This document shows positions 58,447 to 64,000 of a DNA stretch of 64,000 nt, one piece after another (position 1 is the first letter of the stretch; each line of letters opens with the position of its first letter). The translations under genes and the position numbers were made by a program. Where the stretch lies: the NCBI GenBank assembly GCA_021234155.1, contig JAJEKV010000072.1, positions 1,920,436 through 1,984,435 of the forward strand, in the 5' to 3' direction. This DNA comes from Isoetes taiwanensis (taxonomy: Eukaryota; Streptophyta; Lycopodiopsida; Isoetales; Isoetaceae). The notes beneath the pieces were generated by a model. The model was given only the letters and a program-made list of their open reading frames with translations, made no database searches and was not told the DNA's origin.

Positions 58447-58828
58447 CTCGAACATGTAAAGAAACGAAAAGTGCAGGGATGAGTGTTTGTCAAAATGTCC
58501 TATATTTTTGACAATTTTGTTCATAATTTTGTACAATTTTCACAACCTTGAATATATCACTTCTTTGTCACTCTACTACCCTTGCTATTTTTTTTATTGC
58601 CCCTTTTTTGCTACACTTTATAAAAGTAACTATTTTTTGTTCTAGTTTAGGAGGATGAAAATTGCTATTTAAAATTTTTGCACGAAAGTTATGTTCAATC
58701 AACCCCTCAAAAATGGTACCTAAATTACTTAAATTGTCACACCTGTCACAAAAAAATCTTAAAAATGGACTTTTTTAAGGGAATTTTAGGGAATCTTTCA
58801 AAGATTCCTTTTGAAGTGCGTTTCCAGC

Positions 58829-58858
58829 AAATAAGTGCGTTTCATTTTAAACTTTGTT
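58829..58858. repeat. Right terminal inverted repeat of element II
   Basis: Reverse complement begins AACAAAGTTTAAAATGAAAC, matching the left end. It is followed by TAGA (58859-58862). Confidence 0.85.
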
Positions 58859-58862
58859 TAGA

Positions 58863-58960
58863 CAACTTAGGGGAGCAATTTTTCCCAAACGCATCTTCAA
58901 ATTGCTTTTCAGCAATCCGCCAGGATAACTAAAGGCCATGGAAAAAATTAGTGGCTATTA
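58863..58960 (-). pseudogene. zf-RVT LINE fragment, upstream side of element II
   Basis: Minus-strand frame WRIAEKQFEDAFGKNCSPK continues into LSILWWQISH at 50229 once element II and one TAGA are removed. Confidence 0.75.
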
Positions 58961-58962
58961 AT

Positions 58963-59730
58963 AGCCAAATGGCGATTTTTTAGGGGGTCTAGACAATTTT
59001 GTGACGAATTTTATGAAAGGAGCTTTCTTTTAAAAAAATAAAAAATAGCCTTAGCTAAAACAAGTACTTCAATATTTTTTTAGGATTAGCCAAACTATTT
59101 TCCCCCTTTTCTTGCCTTTATATTTGGGCGCTGGGCGCTTTAGCGCTGGCGCCACCAACACCGAAAAAATCTCGGCGGTCATGCGATGATGGATGGCGCC
59201 ATAGCAGCGGGAAGGAAGGATGGCGACCTGCGGTGTGCTCGAGTGGATGTCCGGGCCGCGCGCATACCAGGGTGCTTTGGCGCCTTAGGTCGAGGATAGG
59301 TGAGGAGGCACCTCCGATGGGCGATTTCCCTGAAGCGGTTTTTCCGAAGCCCGCCTTCCCTCGCATCGACATGCGATTGGCGTTATCTCGTTTTCCAAAG
59401 ACCAGCCAGAAGAGGTTACGGTTCGAGTCGCTTGGTGAAGCCTTGTCTGCTGGAGGTATGAAGGTATGCTTGTTGCTTGTGCAACAGCATGGATTTTTGG
59501 ATCGGTGAGCAGCCATAGTCATCCTGGCAACGGTTTTTTCCCAGGTGGTTTTTAATCCGGGTCATGATGGTTGTGTTCTAGCTCACGTTGTGCTTTGGTT
59601 TAAGGGCTTCGGCCCATGTTCTTGTTTGGACTTCGGTCCAGGACTTCGGTCCCTTATGTACTTGGTCCCATAACCCGATTGGGTTCCGTGGACGTTAAAA
59701 ATTTTTCCTTCCTTCCTTCCTTAAAGAAAA
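58963..59730 (+). other. Possible retroposon 3' tail
   Basis: A GC-richer block from 59120 to 59700 differs from the AT-rich surroundings. It has a 91-codon plus-strand frame at 59233-59508 without a known motif. It ends with GGTTTTTAATCCGGG, repeated CTTCGGNCC units and a CCTTCCTTCCTTCC tail. It may be the 3' end of a LINE. Confidence 0.35.
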
Positions 59731-61254
59731 AAGGGGTTAGCCTTTCTTTATATTACAATAATTACATATTAAATCATTAATAGCCAAACAAAAATGAATT
59801 CCTATTATAGACTTTTACACATCCCCACCTACCATCATCAGTGATTGTCATTTTTTAAACTATGTATTTCTATTACATATACCATATATGCATCTTCAAA
59901 AAGGAATTGTAAGAGATGGCCAATATCTCTCTAGATGCCTGAGTTGGTCGCATAATATTTTCCCTCAAGGGTTAGAGATCAGTGCAATTTGATAACCATA
60001 TCTAGAAGGTGTCATTGCATTAAATGTTGTTCAGATCATGGATATTATAAGCTATGTTGTGAGCTTTTGTTAAAAGTTTTTTTTAATAGTATTATATATT
60101 TCTTGATTGTTGATTATTATTTGTAATTGTACAAAATTTACATTTTTTGATTTTTCCAGTTAGAAAAAATAGTTAAGTGTAAGTTTATAGTACTTAATTC
60201 AAAAATTTTGCCAAGTCCAAGTACATATAAATGTAATGGTAATAGTAACTTTAGCCAAATGTATATCATAAAGTATTGTAAAATTTTGAAAAATAGCCAA
60301 ACCATTTTTTATGGAAAAATATATAGCATGCTTAATTTTTTCCCTGCTAAAGGCCAATTGGGCGAAGAAGCAATGTAGCGAAGCAAGAGACGATACATTG
60401 AATGCACCAATTGCACTTCACTAACACTGTAAAAAACCACCGATTGCTTTGGAGCCATAGCCTGTGGATTTAAAGGAAGTAAAAACTACTTTCTGCCAAA
60501 TAGCACGACCCTTACACAACAGGAGAAACTTCTATCTGAATTCATTCCAAGTCAGCAATCTTGTCTCATTAAACCATGCAGAGACTGTAAGCATACCTAC
60601 TGTCCTCCATCTGCATTGTGTCAATGGATGGAGTGAGGACAACAAGAATTGTCTGTCTATGTTGTATCATCTAAAGGAATCCACCAACAATTAGATATCA
60701 GGTCCGTGTGCTCTATTGGATGGAAATGAAACAAAGCGCAGACGGTATCCCATGCACTAAGGATCCCCTTAAGAAATAGAAATCCAATCATCCTTATTTG
60801 ATCCAATGGTGAACACTTCTTTGTATAATTATATATTGTTTTTTTTTTCTGTTTGTGGTGATTGTTAAGCATCTAAAATCCATAAAACAAGAATTCAAGG
60901 GGCTCTTTTTGAACATTTTTGGGGCCAATGCATCTGGGCAATTTGAGGCATGTTTTAGGCATATCTAATGATTTAATGGATACAATTACTTGTTCCTCTT
61001 TTTTCTTGACAAAGATAAAGTTTTTTGGGCACCAAGGCCCTATAATATATACGAGGATGTGAGTTTGTTGATTGGGAGTGTGCCCTCCAAGCTTTCTCTT
61101 CCTTGGGGTTTTCTCTTTCTAGAGTTTTAGGCTTGTAAGTCCATTTTCGGTCCTAGAATCTTGTTATAAATCTAAATTTACCCATGCACTGTTCTTGTTG
61201 CACAAATGAGCATGCAAACCATGCACTACAATGCCCTTTCTAACACCTTTCAAA
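59731..61254. other. Intergenic, nothing recognised
   Basis: AT-rich, only short chance frames. No gene or repeat is supported. Confidence 0.5.
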
Positions 61255-61620
61255 TGCCGAGGAGATTTCAGCCATGGCAAGTGCTAAAAGAGGGTACCTA
61301 TCATGTCATGCACCCTTTGTATATAGTATATATGGCGCTTCATGGCAGAATGTTGAAGAGGCCAAAAACTTTTCTCTTGTAAACGAATAACATATCTGAA
61401 CAAGTATTCAATAAGTTGGCACCATCTTGAACGAAAGATGGTGATGCCATTTTATGATGCTTAACTGGCAAAAATTGTGTCTCCTTGAACTTTTGAATAA
61501 GGTGTTATATATTCTAAACAACGTGCACCTTGAACTACTTGGATTGTTGCATCCATCAATCCTACAAGCCAGAGCGTACGTTGGGTCCTCTGGGCATAGC
61601 TCGTTTCGAATATTTAGCAC
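61255..61620 (-). pseudogene. LINE remnant
   Basis: Minus-strand piece KSFWPLQHSAMKRHIYYI is close to the FWPLQHSAMRRHLAYF segment of the LINE at 24.3-25.3 kb. A decayed upstream part extends to about 61620. Stops throughout. Confidence 0.65.
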
Positions 61621-63582
61621 AATAACTTAGAGTGCATATAGTATAATTGTATGCTTAGTCCATATGGTTTTGATATGACTTGATGGGGGTATTGCACAAT
61701 GTGTACTAATGCGTACATCTAGAATGCATCTACATGTCCATAAGCTTTGGAAAAAATTTCACCCTTATATTTTTTATTGGACATTATTCTATTCATCATC
61801 ACCATATATTTCTCCAGCATACATCTAAAGCTCGAGATCTACATTTTAGGTTTGATCAAACATCCATTTACCGAGCTCCAAATCCCGTCTACAGACCCTC
61901 GCTTTCAGTCTATCCACAAAAATGGTTGAATATCTAACCCTAGAAATCTTGCTGCAGGTAAAGCAGTTGTCCTCTATGGAGTTATTGCGGGCAGCTTCAC
62001 ATCGGATTTTTAAGGGCGAGAATGGGAGAAGGGTTTTTTCGAAAATGGCAAACCAACATTATTCTTGCAGATGATAGTCGAAGATTGTTGATGAGAAATG
62101 CAGCCTAAAAAGAGCCCTCTGTTTTACTGTCCACCCACAACCATGTTTTGGAGCAGTTGTGCATTTTTTTTCCAATTTAAATCCCTTGCATGTAACTTAT
62201 AAAAAACCCAGCCCTAGCATTTATCAGTCATGCATAGTTCTTAAATTCTAGATCTCCTATTCATATAACATACAACAATAATAGATGCAAATTCGGATTG
62301 GACAAGCTGCGGAAATTGAATCTATGACGAGGCAATGAGCACATATCTTAGGTAGTATCTTAGCCTCAATGTCACATGCTTGTTCTTTAACAACAAAATC
62401 CTATTATTCTCTATATGAGTTTAGATGCCCTTTGTTAACTGGCTAAAAAGTGGTTGGTGGTATGACGAGAATACATGTATTATAATCATACGTACAAAGA
62501 TGGCCATATGGGCATTATATTCAAGGTCCATTCCCACCTGTGGTTAAGTTTAATTAAGTTAACTTTTATCGTCATATTAAGTTAATATTAACGGGTGACT
62601 ACCTTCACATCAAAAGTGGTTAAAAAAATAGCTAGGCTTTTAATGAAAAGTCCATCTCACACTCCTTTAGTTAAAAAAATTGGTTAAGAATAACTTAACT
62701 CGCTTTTACACATGTCTAATTAAGTTGCATAAGGAAATAATAGAGCAACTTTGCACTATCTTTGATCAACGAATAATCTGGTGTGATGTTGGGTGACTTT
62801 TCAATGCAAAAGATATCAATTCAGTAGCCACCAAAAGGTAGGTAGTGGATATGATCTTCATCAAGAAGAATTCTAAAACATCATTTATTAGAAAATTACT
62901 TTATGTGTCTCCTTCTCATTCTCTTATCTACAAGTTGCTTCCATATACATCAAGAAATCATGGAGTGCTCGTCATGAATAATGCCACCTTGATTTCAGCC
63001 ACCTAAAACTTTACCTTTAGCTATGCAACATTAATTTTTTGAAATCGTCACATTTCCTTTTTTATGGACCATTGAACCATGATGATGGAAGAAGAAGCAG
63101 CTGTAAAGTATTGTGCATAGGGCTTGGGCATGAATGTGTGTTGTTGGAGATGGAGGAACAGATAAAGAATGAAGCAAAGGGTAACGTATATAGAGTACAG
63201 AAGCGACTTTGGAGGTAACCATGAAAGAAATGTCAGCCCAAATATCCCAACAATCAGACAACACACACACAAGAAAATATCCTAGAGTTGGGTTTCTTTG
63301 GTTTGGCTACATGGCACCACAGCCTTTTTTTTTCGTTTTTAAAATATAGAAACACATGTAGCCAGCTATATTCTCGTTGACTGCTTTACATGCCAATCAG
63401 ACGCCTCCACGTGTAGCCGTATAAGATCATTTTTTTTCCGGTCAGGAAAGGACAGGAGGCGCCAATTTCGGCGGCAGGCTCCCCGTGAATAGATCAGAGT
63501 CTGAGTTCCGATCTTAAAAACCAGTGCATTCGGCAAAATCCGAGGCTTGGCAAATCTCATGTAGAAGCAACACTGTTACATC
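61621..63582. other. Upstream region of squalene synthase, no other gene
   Basis: AT-rich sequence without recognised genes. The promoter of the squalene synthase gene should lie in its right part, but I see no clear TATA box within 100 bp of the ATG. Confidence 0.5.
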
Positions 63583-63783
63583 ATGGGCATGATCGTAGAT
63601 TTGTTCCGGCATCCCGATGAGTTTTTTGCCCTGTTGCGCATGCGTCAAGCTGCAACCCAAGCCTCAAACATGGTTTCTAACCAAGACGATCCCGATCTTC
63701 GATTCTGCTACATTATCTTACAGGATGTTTCTCGGAGTTTTGCTATGGTTATACAACAGCTTCCTCTCCAGCTTCGAGATGCT
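63583..63783 (+). CDS. SQS: Squalene synthase, first exon (partial)
   Basis: Squalene synthase joins two farnesyl diphosphates head to head to make squalene, using NADPH, at the ER membrane; it commits carbon to sterols. The 67-codon exon runs from ATG (MGMIVDLFRHPDEFFALLRM) to a donor GTAAGT at 63784, in phase 0. FCYIILQDVSRSFAMVIQQL matches the FCYxxLxxVSRSFAxVIQQL block at the N-terminal end of plant enzymes. The HPDEF start also fits. The frame is intact, so this is probably a functional gene whose remaining exons lie outside the window. Confidence 0.88.
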
Positions 63784-64000
63784 GTAAGTCCATTCTTAAA
63801 ATTTCGTTGATCTTTTGCTTGCCTTTTCTATCACAAACGTTGAGGCATATTGGCACCCAAAAATTGTGCTTCTGCTCTAGGCATATTGATACGCAAAACT
63901 TGAGCTTCTGCTATAATGATTTAAAATAAATTCCGTAATGCATCAAGTTTCAAAGGAAAGAAATTTAGTATTTTTAATGTCATGTTAAGATTTGTTGATT
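63784..64000 (+). other. Squalene synthase intron 1 (partial)
   Basis: Sequence after the GTAAGT donor to the window edge, without a coding continuation. Confidence 0.75.

Larger units (their letters stand above)
50234..58858. mobile_element. Element II: DNA transposon with ParB-methyltransferase
   Basis: 8.6 kb with inverted termini of about 30 bp whose outer part reads AACAARGTTTAAAATGAAAC. TAGA flanks both sides (50230-50233 and 58859-58862). Taking the element and one TAGA out restores the zf-RVT frame (GKNCSPKLSILWWQ), so the borders are exact. It holds two divergent genes: a transposase-like gene (55333-58446, plus) and a ParB-like/DNA methyltransferase gene (50711-54947, minus). About 29 copies of an 18-bp palindrome lie in the introns, between the genes and at the 3' end. 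Both genes carry lesions, so this copy is probably not autonomous now. Confidence 0.85.

Noticed and set aside
58218-58493. Minus-strand Ser-rich frame
   Set aside because: Antisense shadow of the acidic tail of the element II transposase.

Overview
The window is nuclear DNA of a land plant with a large, repeat-packed genome. Evidence is GT-AG introns, TATA boxes, a plant initiator-Met primer-binding site, a two-LTR Ty3/gypsy element with a chromodomain, LINE remnants, a Helitron terminus, and exons of a plant-type squalene synthase and of the plastid/mitochondrial NAD(P)H dehydrogenase NDC1. I guess a seed-free plant (fern or lycophyte) from the protein flavour and the mix of transposons; this is an inference.

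Host-type genes are few. They are a secreted Gly-Pro-Ser-rich wall-like protein (3.44-4.42 kb, minus), an NDC1 5' part that breaks after the start of exon 7 (33.8-35.86 kb, plus), and the first exon of squalene synthase at the right edge (63.58-63.78 kb, plus).

Most of the rest is nested transposons. From 5.56 to 49.2 kb lie two head-to-head copies of one large DNA transposon, here called element I. Copy 1 (5.56-23.46 kb) has lost its left end. Copy 2 (23848-49217) is complete: its ends start GGGTAAAAGC, it is flanked by a 4-bp duplication ATAG, and removing it rejoins a gypsy reverse transcriptase reading frame. Element I carries two convergent genes. One is a DDE-type transposase whose long intron holds an antisense helical ORF and a GGTGTG minisatellite. 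The other is a coiled-coil/RING/FCP1-like-phosphatase gene followed by an Ulp1-like protease. Copy 1 is interrupted by an 11.3-kb chromodomain Ty3/gypsy element (10775-22095, target duplication TATGC). Its 5' LTR later received a 275-bp MITE whose ends match those of element I. Copy 2 is interrupted by a LINE and Helitron end (24.33-27.53 kb), a 10.9-kb insertion holding the NDC1 fragment (28.89-39.82 kb) and a poly(A) retroposon (40.8-42.49 kb).

The most striking feature is element II (50234-58858). It is an 8.6-kb DNA transposon with about 30-bp inverted termini and a TAGA target duplication, inserted into a zf-RVT LINE reading frame that rejoins when the element is removed. It has two divergent genes. 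The plus-strand gene is a second kind of DDE-like transposase. The minus-strand, intron-containing gene joins a ParB/sulfiredoxin-like domain to a beta-class DNA amino-methyltransferase (DIPY motif before FSGSG). Around and between these genes are about 29 copies of an 18-bp palindrome, CGGTATAAATTTATACCG. Ten of them form a 300-bp perfect-dyad array with about 31-bp spacing in the first intron of the ParB-methyltransferase gene. A transposon-borne ParB-methylase beside a phased array of palindromic sites looks like a self-contained DNA-binding and DNA-marking system. Both genes now carry frameshifts or stops in this copy.
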